Positions 42,731-54,975 of a DNA stretch of 64,000 nucleotides are shown in pieces. This DNA is from Tyto alba (lineage: Eukaryota; Chordata; Aves; Strigiformes; Tytonidae). The stretch covers positions 1 to 64,000 of the forward strand of contig NW_024881313.1 of assembly GCF_018691265.1 (NCBI RefSeq), in the 5' to 3' direction. Under the pieces are notes generated by a model, which had not been told where the DNA came from, made no database searches, and saw only the letters and a program-made list of their open reading frames with translations. Position numbers and translations under genes: made by a program. Numbering within the stretch: the first letter of the stretch is position 1; the number at the start of each line of letters is the position of its first letter.

Positions 42731-45700
42731 AAAAACCCCACCAATTATTTCATAGCATTGAATCCCGTGATTGCTAAATCTGTGCCATGAATACTAAGTG
42801 GTGCTTCTGTGAGAGAGGGGTGATAGTCCTGGCCTTGCACGAAGATCCGTCATTTGGGAGAGCACTACCTGCTGGCAGTTTTGGCCCTGCACGAGGCTTC
42901 TGAATCCTGGAAAGATCCTTTTGGTTCTGACCTAGGTTGAATTTGAACATGCCAGAGGCATGGTGACACCTCCTGGGGCTTTGAGCGATGGCAGCTGGGC
43001 TGGATGCAAGTGGGGGAGGAGGGGAGGGAGGGCTGGTCCCCTCAGCCCATGAGAACAGGCGTTTCTGCAGGGGGAGAGGCTCTGCCCAGAGTGAGCTGCA
43101 GGGTGGATTTAGAGCAGGTGTGGGGTGCCTCAGCTGCAGAGGGAGAATGACTTCACCTGGTTCCGCACACCTCCACACCTGCCTCATTTTGCATCATTGC
43201 AGCATCAACAGAACTGCTGCTGAATTTCGACAGGCACGTGCAGGCCCGACAGCATCTGATGAGTGGCGTTATGGAGAGGGAAGCCAACTTGCTAAGGGGA
43301 CCAGGAGCAAGGAAGAAGGCCAGGCTTCCTCAGCTGTGCCATTTAACACGCCGTCTGCCCGGGGTTACCTGTTCTCATTCGCAACCAAGAGCCTGGTACC
43401 CAGCGAGGACAGTGTGAAGCTGTCAGATCTGGATGAGGTGCAGCAGTATGTTTGCTCAAACAGTTCAGCATCCCGCAGCTAGCAGTTTGTTTTGGCCTAG
43501 GGGGGTTGCTGCAGCATGTATACATCGCTGGAGGAAACTTGTAGCACAGGAGTGCAGTGTTTATTTCTGTAGTTATTTTCATTTCTTCTTGGGGTTTGAC
43601 TGCATCTCTTGTCCTGCCTCCATTTTCAGTGCCACTCTGAAAATTAGGCAGAGTTATTATGCCCAACAGCTCCAGTCGGCACATTAACAGGGCTCAAGTG
43701 ACTGCTGTCATTTTTTGTTTGCAGACTTTGCTCAAACTTTTATACAAATTGAAAGAAAAAAGTTACAAATAGGATTACGCTTTTACAACAAGTCCACACA
43801 GTGCTACACTATACAAGTAATAGTCGTCTTCTTCCCCTAGAAAACTATTGATTAAAGATATTAAAATATATATTTATTTTAAATAGATAAAATGACAAAT
43901 GTACACAGTAATGAAATAATATTTCATGATGTATACTGTGAAATAGAAGAGAATGAGATTATTTCCTTAAGCATATTAATTATTAAATTATCATGAAAGT
44001 ATATGTATATAAATAATTCCATGAGCTTTTCTAATTAGATGACCTTGATATGACAGAGCACATTTTGATTATTCTTTGATGCTTTGCAATAAGGATTTAA
44101 ATTCTGAGTAGATTTCAGGAAGATTTTCTTTTAAAACTGCAGCAAGAGGTAGTAGGTGGACAATACATAATGAAGCAGAACAGGAAACAAGAGAGACTTT
44201 TTAATTTACACAGTTATTTTCCTGTGTAAAAGATGATGAACTTCCAACTGGACACAGATTTCTTTGGAAAGTTTAATTCTATTTATTAGATATGTAACAT
44301 TCAGGGCATTTAATACAAACCATTTTGCTACTACTTACAATACTGCTCCTAGAAGATCAGTGGAGAGTGCTGTTGTGAACTTTGAGGCCAGGAGATCTGC
44401 AGAGAGAATTTGTGCCTTAGTGTAAGTGCTGAGCACTGGGAGCATTACCTGCTCTTTCCCATAAAAAAGAAAAAAGCAAGTTTTCAACCCTCTTTTTGCA
44501 AAGATGGCAGCAATCTCAGGCACTGGGGTGGGCTTTCCCCTCCTCAGTGAGATGTCAGCACACTGTGGTGAGACAGCAATGCAGAGGAGCAGAGCAGAGG
44601 TGGCTTTGGTATTTGTGGTCTTAGCAAGGGGTTTGGTTCTCTGAAGCCTGAGTGAAGAAACAGATTTAGGAACTGGGGAAAGCAGAGAAGGAGCAGGGAT
44701 GAAGGTTGCATGTGGTCCAGAGGAAGAAGGAAGCAGGATTTTTGCAGGTCCTTGCTGTTGAGGATTACTAGAGAAAGGGTCTTATAATTGAGAAGTGTCT
44801 GAGAAATGTAATTGAGAAGAGTTTGAAGATGGGCAAGAGCACAGTTAAGCTTTGCTATGAGCAAGGTGTTTGCAAAGCCCAATGGGCAGAAGCACTTTAT
44901 TTGCTGTGTTTATGACAAGTGGAGAAAGGAGCAGGGCTGTATTGGAATCTGTGTGGTAGGAGCTCCATTCATGTGAAGAGACTCCATTCAGCGCCTTACA
45001 AAGGGTATGAGTCAACTGCAAAGAAAGGAGGCATTTCACAGAAACTGAAGTGTGACCCTTTGTTTTTCATAACCCCAAGGTCCTCAGTGACACAAAAGGG
45101 GACACCAGCACTGGTTCTGCAGCAACAAATGCCTGTTGTGAGTGAGTGTATTTGAGGAACAGTGACAATAAGAAATGACCAGAGGTGCTTGTTTCCAGCA
45201 CTTGTTTCCCAAGGGACTGCCAAGGGGGGAGTCCTTTGGGCAGCCCCCACAGAGGTGGAGAAGATGAAGGTGCCGGCAAGCTCTTCCTGGTAGAAGCATT
45301 TCCCTAGAAAACCTCTCCTGAAATTAATGATCTGACCATCCACATGTACTATTGGGACTCCTGCATAGTGGGTTTTTTTGGACTCAGTTCTGCAGAATCT
45401 ATAGAAGTAAATACAGCCTTTATTTAGCTGTTACATGAAGTGCGATTTCTCTAATTTTGGACTGGCAAGGGATTAGGATGGTTTAGTAGCCTTGTCTTTA
45501 TTTCAATCTTCCATTAGCCTGTGACTACTTTCTTTCACAATCGAAGTAGACATGAAGGGGATGTTTTGCTTTGCCCTTTTCATTATCCCTACATGCTGCA
45601 GGTCCCTATTAAAGTTCGTGATGGAATTAGAGTGCAGAATGATGGATTTAAAGGTATCATAAAACCCTTCCTGGTAAATAATAGTCCCCAAATATATTTC

Positions 45701-47930
45701 AGTTGTGACCTGAGAGGCTGCTGGAGGCATCCCAAGCAGCCATGTATTGGCTCTGCAGACCGGTTGAGCTGAGGAAATTAATTTGCATATGGTTGTCATG
45801 CTAAGGAGGCAGGCCAGCCCGGATTTCATTACTGCTAATGACGTGTGAGAGAAGTGATTTAGTTTATAGCCAGTGCCAGGCGTGGCATAATGAGGAAGTA
45901 CTTAATTTGTACAAAGCTGTTTCTTGCTTCTAAGACCTGAAAATCAAGGGATTTCAAGCAGCTCCAGGAGGCCCAGTGTTACGTGTCATGGTCTTGTTAG
46001 CACCGGGGGAAGAACAGAGTCGTAACTGAGATGAGGAAAGGGGGGAGAAGGAAGCTTCAAGATTTAGTGTTGATGTTGTGCAGGAAAGGATAGGAGGAGA
46101 AATGAAAAGGAATGAAAACGAGAACAGAAGAAAGAGCAACTGAGAATGGAAAACCAGCAGGCAGAGCTGGCTCTGCGGGAATCGTGGCTGCCAAGGCTGG
46201 ACAGCTGGACTGTGGAGGTGCCAGAACTTTTACTCTGAGTTGAGTCATTGCTTTACTCTGCCCAACTCAAAATGCAGGTAAGTGCATTAGGCCTGGGGCA
46301 TGATATACAGCTTCAGAGACAAGAAAAGTTTCTGAGAACTGGAAAGGAGAAAAGGCACCCCAGGATAATGATGGGGTTGGAATAACTGAGAGTTGCTCCG
46401 CTGTCTGAATCATCACATGGCATCTTCGTACTCCAGTGGAGCTGCCTTTACTTTTCCTGCTGCAGTAGGCACTGCCTCAGGCAAGGGGGAGCAGAGAGGG
46501 GCCTGGGGGCACATTCTGGGCATGTACTTTGGGGGACAAAGAGTTTACTATGCCCAGGCAACTTCAGGAAGAGCTATTTGAACTGAGATCAGTGTCTTGG
46601 GTAGCCTCTCAGATGCCAGTAAGGGATCAGTCAAGCAGAAGAAAGCAGCCAGACAGAAGGAAAGGGTCAATGAGAAGGAGGAGGAAATCCAGGGGATTAA
46701 TGCCGGAGATAAGACAGCCAGCAAGGGGGAGCATGCTGTAACAGCATGCTGAAAGAGCAGATCAGAGCATGAACCTTACCCAGAACGTGCGTTGGGCCAG
46801 AATTTAAAAGGTTGAGAGGTCCTTGATGAGGGGCCAAATTTTGGGGTTTATGGGGCCCGACCACCTCTGGTGTTTTTTATATGTACGCAGTATAATTGAA
46901 CAGGGTAGCAGGGAAGAAGGGCTGTGAGCTGCTGCCTGGGTTTTGGGCATGGGATATTACTGTGTATCCATCTGCAGCTCACAATATGAAAACCTGAAGA
47001 AAGATCTTTCAAGAGGAATTATTCCTGACTTATTCATGGTGCAGCAGCTGGTTTTAATAGATTTTAACTGTTTGGCTGCAATCATCCACAATGCATATAA
47101 TCAAAGGGATATGAGCTGCTAAAACTCACTCATGGAGCAGTCTGTAAATGCTGTCTCTGGAAATACAGGATGGTTTTGGGTACCTGAAATTAAGCTACGT
47201 TTTTCTGCAATTTTCTGGAGAGGGGAATCTGCTGGTCAGTGGGACAGAGGGATGTGAAGGCCACTTCAATAATTCATGAATGTGTAAATACAGTTTGTAG
47301 ACTTCCCTGATTTCTGTTCCGAGTTGACCTCAAAGGGTATGGGGCAGTGACATGTAGCTGGGGTTACTGGAAATTAAATATTGTTCATTTGATATTGTAA
47401 TTGAATTCAGAAAAGCTGTAAGATGTCTTTAAAGCACAAAACCCAGTTTTAGCATTTGTGTGTCCTTGAGAAATTACTAGATTTGCTGAAGTGATGGCCT
47501 TTATATGCTGTTTTAGGATAACTGTCTGGTACTGAATGTTTTGATGTGTGCAAGCCATTTGAATGATCTTCATATTCAGTTGTAGGAAGGCAGCATGTGG
47601 ACTTCACCATCTACAGGTTGTTAGGAAGACGATTTGTCATAAAAGAAGAAGCAGAAATCAGTCAAATCTGCAGATCTGAAGAGCAAAGGTGAGATAGAAT
47701 AATGTGCAATATTTTCTAGATGTAAGAAAAAGAAAAGGAGAAAAAGAAACTATGTCAATATATTATTGTTCAGTGGGGCTCTGCTGGCAGACTGAATTCT
47801 GTTGGGGATGGCTCATTTCTCCTCAGTGACAACAGCAGGTTTCAAATAACGCATCTTATTTCCCAGGTTTAGCAGATGAAGAAAAAGAATTACTTGGGAG
47901 GCAAATAAAGCAGATTTGCAAATAGAGAAG
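42731..47930. other. Downstream flank of the UBE2E gene, no gene recognised
   Basis: GC-rich at 42990-43480 with overlapping open frames on both strands and no recognisable domain. An AT-rich block at ~43860-44050 has no frames. A block at ~45500-45850 looks complex and unique, with an ATTTGCAT-type core (~45781) and TAATGA cores. No repeats of known family seen. Confidence 0.4.
46730..46750. repeat. 10-bp inverted repeat with 1-bp spacer
   Basis: AGCATGCTGT, one A, then the exact reverse complement. It is a short perfect hairpin or cruciform-prone site. Confidence 0.85.
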
Positions 47931-48132
47931 AATGTTTTATGGCCAGACTTGCAAACATTTGGCTCCTGCAGATGCCAGAAGACTCTGCATCTGCTTTAAT
48001 CAATGTGGGTTGATCCCTTCTTTCTTTGAGATTCCTGTGGTTCTTAAGGTGGTAGTTTTATATTATCTAGGACAAAGCGACTGTTCAGCTTCACAGAGAG
48101 GGCAACTTACCTGCAAATTCAAACTGCACAGC
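47931..48132 (+). repeat. Local duplication, copy 1
   Basis: About 200 bp aligning in the same orientation with 48787-48988, starting at AATGTT(T/G)TATGGCCAG. Shared blocks include CCAGAAGACTCT, TTCTTTGAGA, CTGTGGTTCTT and GTTCAGCTTC. Divergence is roughly 25-30% with small indels by eye. Flanks do not match. It may be two copies of an unnamed old repeat or an ancient tandem duplication. Confidence 0.75.
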
Positions 48133-48786
48133 TTTTGATGGGTAAGAAAGGCAAGTGAGAGCTGATGAAGTGAGAATAGACATTTATTAATAATTCTGTG
48201 ATTCCCCCTCCAAGGTATCTCAGCTGTCTTTCAGTTATGTCTTCATTAGAGATACCATAGACTCTTCTGTTTATAATGTCTTCTTTATCTTTTGGAAAAA
48301 AAAAATAATAGAAGGAATTAAAGACTTCTTTTTCAAGTGGGTTTAAAATGTACCTGGGAAATTACTGAATTATGCTCAGCTGAGTGTAAATAAAGGCTGC
48401 AGTGTGGCAGACACTTAAGGTAATTCGTAAGAAATGTGAAATTGCCCATTAATTGCTGTCTCAGGGGATACAGGTCTTCTGCGACAGGAATGTCTTCAGC
48501 AGATGGGCTAAGAGGAGAAGCTATGTAGTTACTGTACTGGGCAGGATGCATTCATACATTTTAATCCTTTTACCTCTTTGTTGTATTTTTACAGCAGGAA
48601 AGTTCCCTTCAGACGTGGAGGTACTTCATGGCAAGTTGTATGGTGGAAGCAACTTCCAAGGGAAGCACATGTAACAGTTGTCCTGAGAAGGTATTCTGGC
48701 TCAGAGAAGTCTGGGTTTTAGGTTCTTCTTTATTTCTTAACTGTTACTGCTCTTTCACGTCTGTATTTAGGATCTGTTGGCCTCAA
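48133..48786. other. Spacer between the two duplicate copies
   Basis: No gene or repeat recognised. It has a short A-run at ~48296. It does not obviously align with the flanks of either copy. Confidence 0.45.
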
Positions 48787-48988
48787 AATGTTGTATGGCC
48801 AGGCTTGTAAACAGTTGGCTTCTGCAGACACCAGAAGACTCTCTGTTTGCTTTGATAAAAAGAGACTGATTATTTCTTTGAGAACCCTGTGGTTCTTGGG
48901 GCGGTAGTTATATCCAACCTACAACAAAGTCAACGTTCAGCTTCTCTTCATGCAGAGGACATCTCACCAGCAGATTCAAGCTGTATAT
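48787..48988 (+). repeat. Local duplication, copy 2
   Basis: Direct-orientation partner of 47931-48132; see that entry for shared blocks. The copy-to-copy offset is 856 bp. Confidence 0.75.
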
Positions 48989-49924
48989 CTGTTCAGGTAT
49001 TAGCAAATGGCTGAGAGAAAAGCAAAACAGCCTGGAAATACTGAGCAGCACAGTGGTTGGCATAGAGGCCCTACGGTTTCACCTTGACTGCTTTAGTTTT
49101 CAGGATGGTTGGATTGGGTTGGAGGGTAATGGGATTGGATCTCCCTGTATGTTTATACTCTCCCTGTTGTAATGTATCTACTTTAAGATAAGATCTTCTT
49201 TAAACAGAAGAGGCAAGGAGAGAGGGGAGAGGGCAGGCAAGTACTGTATACGGCATCTGTAATGTTCAATTATATAAGACGGATTTTCCAATGTGCTTTG
49301 TAAGACAAAGAACATTTAGATATCAGCATCACAGTATATATTTTCTAAATCACAACACCCACACATTTCCTTAGCCAAGTAGAAGTTTTCCTTCTATGGC
49401 TGCATATCTAAAATTAGCCTGAAGGTCAAATCTGAATAGAAATACCCTTGCCATTGAACGTGCTGGGAATGATTGGTGCAATGGGCTCAATTTTCCTATC
49501 AAAAACCTTCATTTATTTTTTTAAATAACAGTTGCTTTTACAATTAAAGAGCTTGGAGAAAGGCAAAATGAGGCCTGCTGTATAAAATCATCAATATTCT
49601 GCTTTCACTTCAAGGCCGTTTTTATAGCCAACTATTTGAAATGTAACAAGATGGATATAGTGAAGCCATAGTATAAAAGATGCAGCAAGAGGCTTCCGAA
49701 TAGCTGAGATGAGCACTGGCATATGAAAGAAAGGCCTTAAAATTTGGAATATGTTTGTATATGAAAGATATATACAACGAAGAATTCTAAGTTAAGAAAT
49801 GCATTGTTAAGAAGAAATGAATAGTTTAGGTTTAAAAATAGTTGCTTAACCTGCAGTTGTATTATGTGAGGACTATGCAGCTTATACTGCACAAATGCAA
49901 AAGCACTGTCTTGCAAGAAGTGCA
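48989..49924. other. Immediate 3' flank of the UBE2E gene
   Basis: AT-rich unique sequence with no exon. This lies beyond the proposed polyadenylation site on the minus strand. Confidence 0.5.
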
Positions 49925-50594
49925 TTTATCAGCCACAGTGTTTTATTGAGTGCTTTAATAATACAAGTGTACATCAACTGATCCACAGTCAAAAGTGGCA
50001 GGTCCCTAAGAAATTTACAAGCACTTTTTTTTTTCTTTTAAGTAAATCAAAATACATATTCATTTGTTCAATGCAATAGCCTTTCGTGTGGGAAACAGAA
50101 GGCTAGTGATAAACACAGTCTTAGTAATGCACAGTGATTCTTGATTTTAAGCTTTTATACAAAACTTGTTCCCAGTAGCATGCACCCACCATTAAAGACT
50201 TCAGTACAAAAAAATAACCCTAAACACTACATTTAAGTAGAAATAAGATATAATTCTGAATTTGTTTGTTTTCCCAAAAACCACATGAAAGAAAAAAAAA
50301 AAAAACAAACACACATTTAATACAAAGCTTTGTGACAAAGCTCTATACTATTACAGATCCAACATTCTTTGCACTGATAACCAAAATTCCCTGTCTACAT
50401 CTGACGGAAACAACTTTCAAGTTAACAGAACAAAAAACCCCCAAACAAATAAAAATAAAACCAAAAAGAAAGTAAGGACAATGTTTTGTCACAAAATGGT
50501 TCAAAATTTAATAAAAAATAAGAATGAAGGGAAGGGATATTGATGCACTTAGTGAATGTGCTTGCACAGGTCCAGAAAATCCTAGAGTAGGTTC
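49925..50594 (-). other. UBE2E2: 3' UTR of the UBE2E2-like gene
   Basis: About 670 nt run from the stop codon to the first good AATAAA on the minus strand. Within it are ATTAAA-type signals near 50511 and near 50316, which could give shorter transcripts. T-rich stretches and a (GTTT)-like run occur in transcript orientation. The end point is inferred from the polyadenylation signal plus ~20 nt. Confidence 0.6.
49942..49947 (-). terminator. Polyadenylation signal of the UBE2E2-like gene
   Basis: AATAAA in transcript orientation, about 650 nt after the stop codon. Cleavage is expected near 49920-49930. Confidence 0.5.
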
Positions 50595-50753
<159 letters not shown>

Positions 50754-53700
50754 TCAGATCCACATTCATTCACTTCTCTTAGGTTGAACTACAAGAACAA
50801 GGTGCCTACATATACTAGTCCCATTTTGAAAGCATGCTTGCATACAGAAAGAAAGGAAGATGGGGAACAGTTGGCTGGCAATTAGCTATACATTTCTGGT
50901 AAACATATAACTAAAACCATTTTCTACAATTCTGTCTCATGAGCAGATGTTCCAATAATTTTCTTTTGAGCTAAAAGTCACTTTCAGGTGATAAGAATAA
51001 ACATACTGTGTCATTTATTTATGGTATTAGACTCCCACAAGTATCTATACTATCACCTAAGAAGAGGATGGGCTCTAATTCTATTATCAGGTTCAATGTT
51101 GTTTTCTTTTAAAAATATTTTCACTTTTAAAGCATAAAGGAAGATAAGGAATTAGGGAAGTAAGTACTATTTTTTAAGTATCAAATGTTAATTACGAACT
51201 TTGGGAACTGGTGTTTAATTTATGGGATCTTTCTGAGCATTCATATGGCCAGAATGCTGCATGATTTGGTCTGCATCTACAAATTACTTCACAAATAATT
51301 AATCAAAAACAGTCAACCCTTTAACAAAAACAAACTAAGGCAAGACTTTCCCAGAAGTGACTGTACATAATCAACATTTTTATCTTTCAGACAACATTTT
51401 TCTCTTCTCAATTTAAAGCAGACAAAATATATATAGATGTTCCCTTTTTTAGAGGAACCCATACTCTTGATATTTCTTCTGCAACAGTAAATTTCCTGAG
51501 ATTGTACCATGCAAGTTCAGAAGCACTGATACCATGTTTTTTCCTGATTTAGGACAGATGAACATGACTTCTTCTGAAAGCCAGTTAATAATCAGCTTTG
51601 TAGTTGACTGAAGATGGTGCCATTGAACAATATGAATCTCAGCTTCCCCAGTGCAGTTGTAATATGAGTGTGGTGTTTGCATTATTAACTACTGAAATTC
51701 CTGGGATAGATGTCAGGCCTTCTGCAAAGCAGAGTAAATCTGGGCTTTTTTGTTTGTTTGTTGACAATAAGAATTTATGATAGGAGAAATACATTGGTTT
51801 AGCCAAAAATCAATTAATTGGCTTACTGCCAACGTTACTGAATATTAGTGAATAACAGCTAATGAGAAAATCATTTGCTTTGAATGTACATCTTGCACTT
51901 TCAGGAAGGGCCAGTGATTTGAATCTCAAGTTTGCACCTTTTAAATTAGTAAGGCAAGTTATCACTGTGACTGCAGTGTAATAAGTCCCTATAGTCCCAG
52001 TCCTGCAAACTCTTATTGTATATGATTACGTTTAATATCTTAATATATCCAGAGGAGGTCACCAAGGCCTGGACTTTGCTATTTTTACATGCATGAGTGT
52101 CAAAGAAACATATCTGATCTAAGATCCATTTTTAAAGTTTCATACTACAAAGTATATCACCTTTAACTCTTCAGCCAAGAAGAACTATATAGGGGATTAC
52201 CAGAAGGATTTTGTTCTGTGCGAATAGGAGGCTAACAGTCTGCAGGTATTTAAGGAGTGCAAAGTTGTTCATAGCTGGAATGAAGTTTGAGAGAAGCACT
52301 GGAGGGTAAGTGGGAAACTTGAACAACTGGAAAGGGCAAAATTTCTCTCGGCAAAAAATTTAAGGAGTAGCTGCTACTAAACCTTGTCATGGTGTAATGT
52401 AGCTTGGGGATAAGCCTGACAGCACTGCTGCTAATTCCCACACCCGCCTTGGATGTGACACCACTGTGTGAAGAAACACTTTCACAGCCCCGTGACGGAA
52501 TGGAGGCTAAGAGTTGAACTTGGAAGGAATTCTTGGAGCAAAATTAGATGAATGTGCTGGTTTTCATGCTGTAGAGGAAGGTGGGGTTTAGCCTCTGAGG
52601 CATCTGGGTGTGAGGGGCTGCAAGAATGTTATGGAATTATCATCTGGAACACAGCAAGCGCTTAATGAGGTTCAGTGCGTATTTAAAGTGCTGCCACTAA
52701 GACCTTTATAAACCCTTATGTGAGTCAGTGAAAAGTGATGTGCTATAGTAAAGGTTTACCCAGTTCAAATCTGAAAGTCTTTCATGTGTGGGATGAATGT
52801 TTCTGTGAAAGCATGTCTTTCACATTGAGAGCTGTAAATCAATTTCCTTGATATACTGAAACGGTACTCAGGATCTTATCATCATCTCCAGTCCTGGATG
52901 ATAGATTATGATGTTTGGTTTCCTAGTGTGGGCTTCCATCTATATCTCCTTTTGGGAGCAAGGAAGTATTTCAACAACATATCTTTGGAAGGACTTGGAA
53001 GGTACAGGCTCTTCCTCTCACCTTCTCCCAGCATGGGAGGGAGTCCACTTTCTTTTGGGGTGGGAGAATCAATGACGGGAGTTCTTGATAAGAATGTGTA
53101 AAGATCTGTTGAAGCCCAATAACATAGAGAACTGGTCTGTTTATTTATCCATATATTCAAGCCTTTGTCTTTGCAGTATTTTATTTGGCAGTTGGGGAAA
53201 GAGTGGAGGTGACAGCCTGCAAGATGCCTGAGGTCTACATAGTTTTTGTTGTAGATGTGGAAATTCCCACTGAGAGTGACCTGTGGATCAATTGTCAGCT
53301 CAGGGTGCTTCCCTCAAGTCAGTGCCTCCCTCCATCAGTGTCTGCCTGTGTGAAGCAGGACTACTGATGCAAAGAGAGGTCCTTGCCTGCTCTAGCATGA
53401 GCAGGACCAGCTATACCCACAGCCAGCTTCTGAGGAAATGCTACTTAAAAGGTGCTTTTGGTAATAACAGTAGTAACATTATTCTTTGCAAATTTTATTG
53501 GTTATCACAAAACTGAAGAAAAGAACAAACCCACAATTTGGCAAAGCCACTTCATCATATGAGACTCCAGACTGAAGAAACAGAAACACAGTTATTGCCA
53601 GAGAGGCCCAGATATTTCACATCCCTGTCAGAGGCTCTGGAGATGTGTTGTCTTTATACATTGTTATTTATGAGGACAATAGTAAGGACTTTTCAACAAG

Positions 53701-54754
53701 TATTTGAAGAGCTGGCTTATTTTAGCAGTTCCTGTGAAACCGTAAAACCATAAGAAGGTACAAATGCTTTGTTTGTGAAGTCGGGACAGTTGGTGAGGAG
53801 GGAAATTGTAACTTCAGATCAGAGCCATCCAACCAGTGGCACACTGGCCTATTTGATGCAGCACACTGCACCTGTGCAGGAGGACATAAGGATGGTGTGT
53901 CAACTCCAGCGATGAAAACGGTTTCTTTCTGCATTTGCATGGGCAGCTTCAAGCCCAAGCCGTGCTGTCCCTGGGGGAGGAGGGAGCCAGCTGGAGGGCC
54001 AAAGGAGACAGATCTCCCAACACTTAATGAGTCATGAGTCACCATCACTATGCGGTTCACAGGGGACAGGGCCATGAAATGGAGATTACAAGATAAATTG
54101 AAGCACCTTAATTAAAACAAATAAAAGATTTAATTCCCAACATGCATGAGCCTTGGTTATAGTGTCCAAGTCCTACAAAATACCAAATATGAGGAAGAAA
54201 CAATAGTTCCCTTTTCCCCCCTCAACTAAGTAGCACATGGCTGAGCACCACCTGGTTCTCAGCCGGGCTGCACTATTTAAGGAGTATTGTGACATCTCCA
54301 TTAGTAGGGACAAGTATACATTTGTAAAGCAACCGCTGTGTAAACTGTCTAATTAAGAGATAAAAAGGAATACTGCATCTCAAAATTCATAATGGTACTT
54401 TTCCCATGTTTCCATTTCTCATTACCATAACACTGTTTCTTATTTTCCATTTGTATGTATCTGTGGTTTTATTCTTGATGTTAGAAATTTATTTGCATAA
54501 CTAGTAAATTGCTCTAGCTTTTTCTTTTCTTTTTGTTTTAGAAGTAGCGTGATTCATCAGTAAATCAGGGTTCATTTCAGAAATTCACTCCAAATGGGAC
54601 TGTGTCCAAACAACAACGAAAACCAGGGGATCAGAATATAAGGCCATGACAGAAATGTGTTATCAGAACAACCTGGTGAAAGAAATGAAAATAAAACCGC
54701 AATAAATGGATAACAATAACAGCAAAATTCTGCAGCTTCTGGCCTGCCAGGAGG

Positions 54755-54975
54755 TGTATGCCCTGGGACCTCTCAGATTGCCAGATGCACAGTGCCTGTC
54801 TCGAGAGCCACAGGTACCCTGTCCCCATCCCCTGGGCGCTGGCAGCTGGGAATCCGGGGTGAGGCAGCGTGACAGCGTGTGGCGCCCGGCATCACCGGCA
54901 CCCCGGAGCAGTGGTGTGGGTGGTGCTGGCGATGACCACCATGTGTGGGGAGCCGTAGGGAGCTCTGTGGCCCTG
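54755..54975. other. CpG-rich GC patch inside the intron
   Basis: About 220 bp with roughly ten CpGs and clearly higher GC than the surrounding intron. It is too small to be a typical promoter island. No domain is recognisable in the open frames. Confidence 0.45.

Noticed and set aside
42988..43482. 164-codon open frame starting with ATG
   Set aside because: Lies in GC-rich DNA where stops are rare, with a long antisense frame over the same bases. Low-complexity Gly-rich start and no family resemblance.
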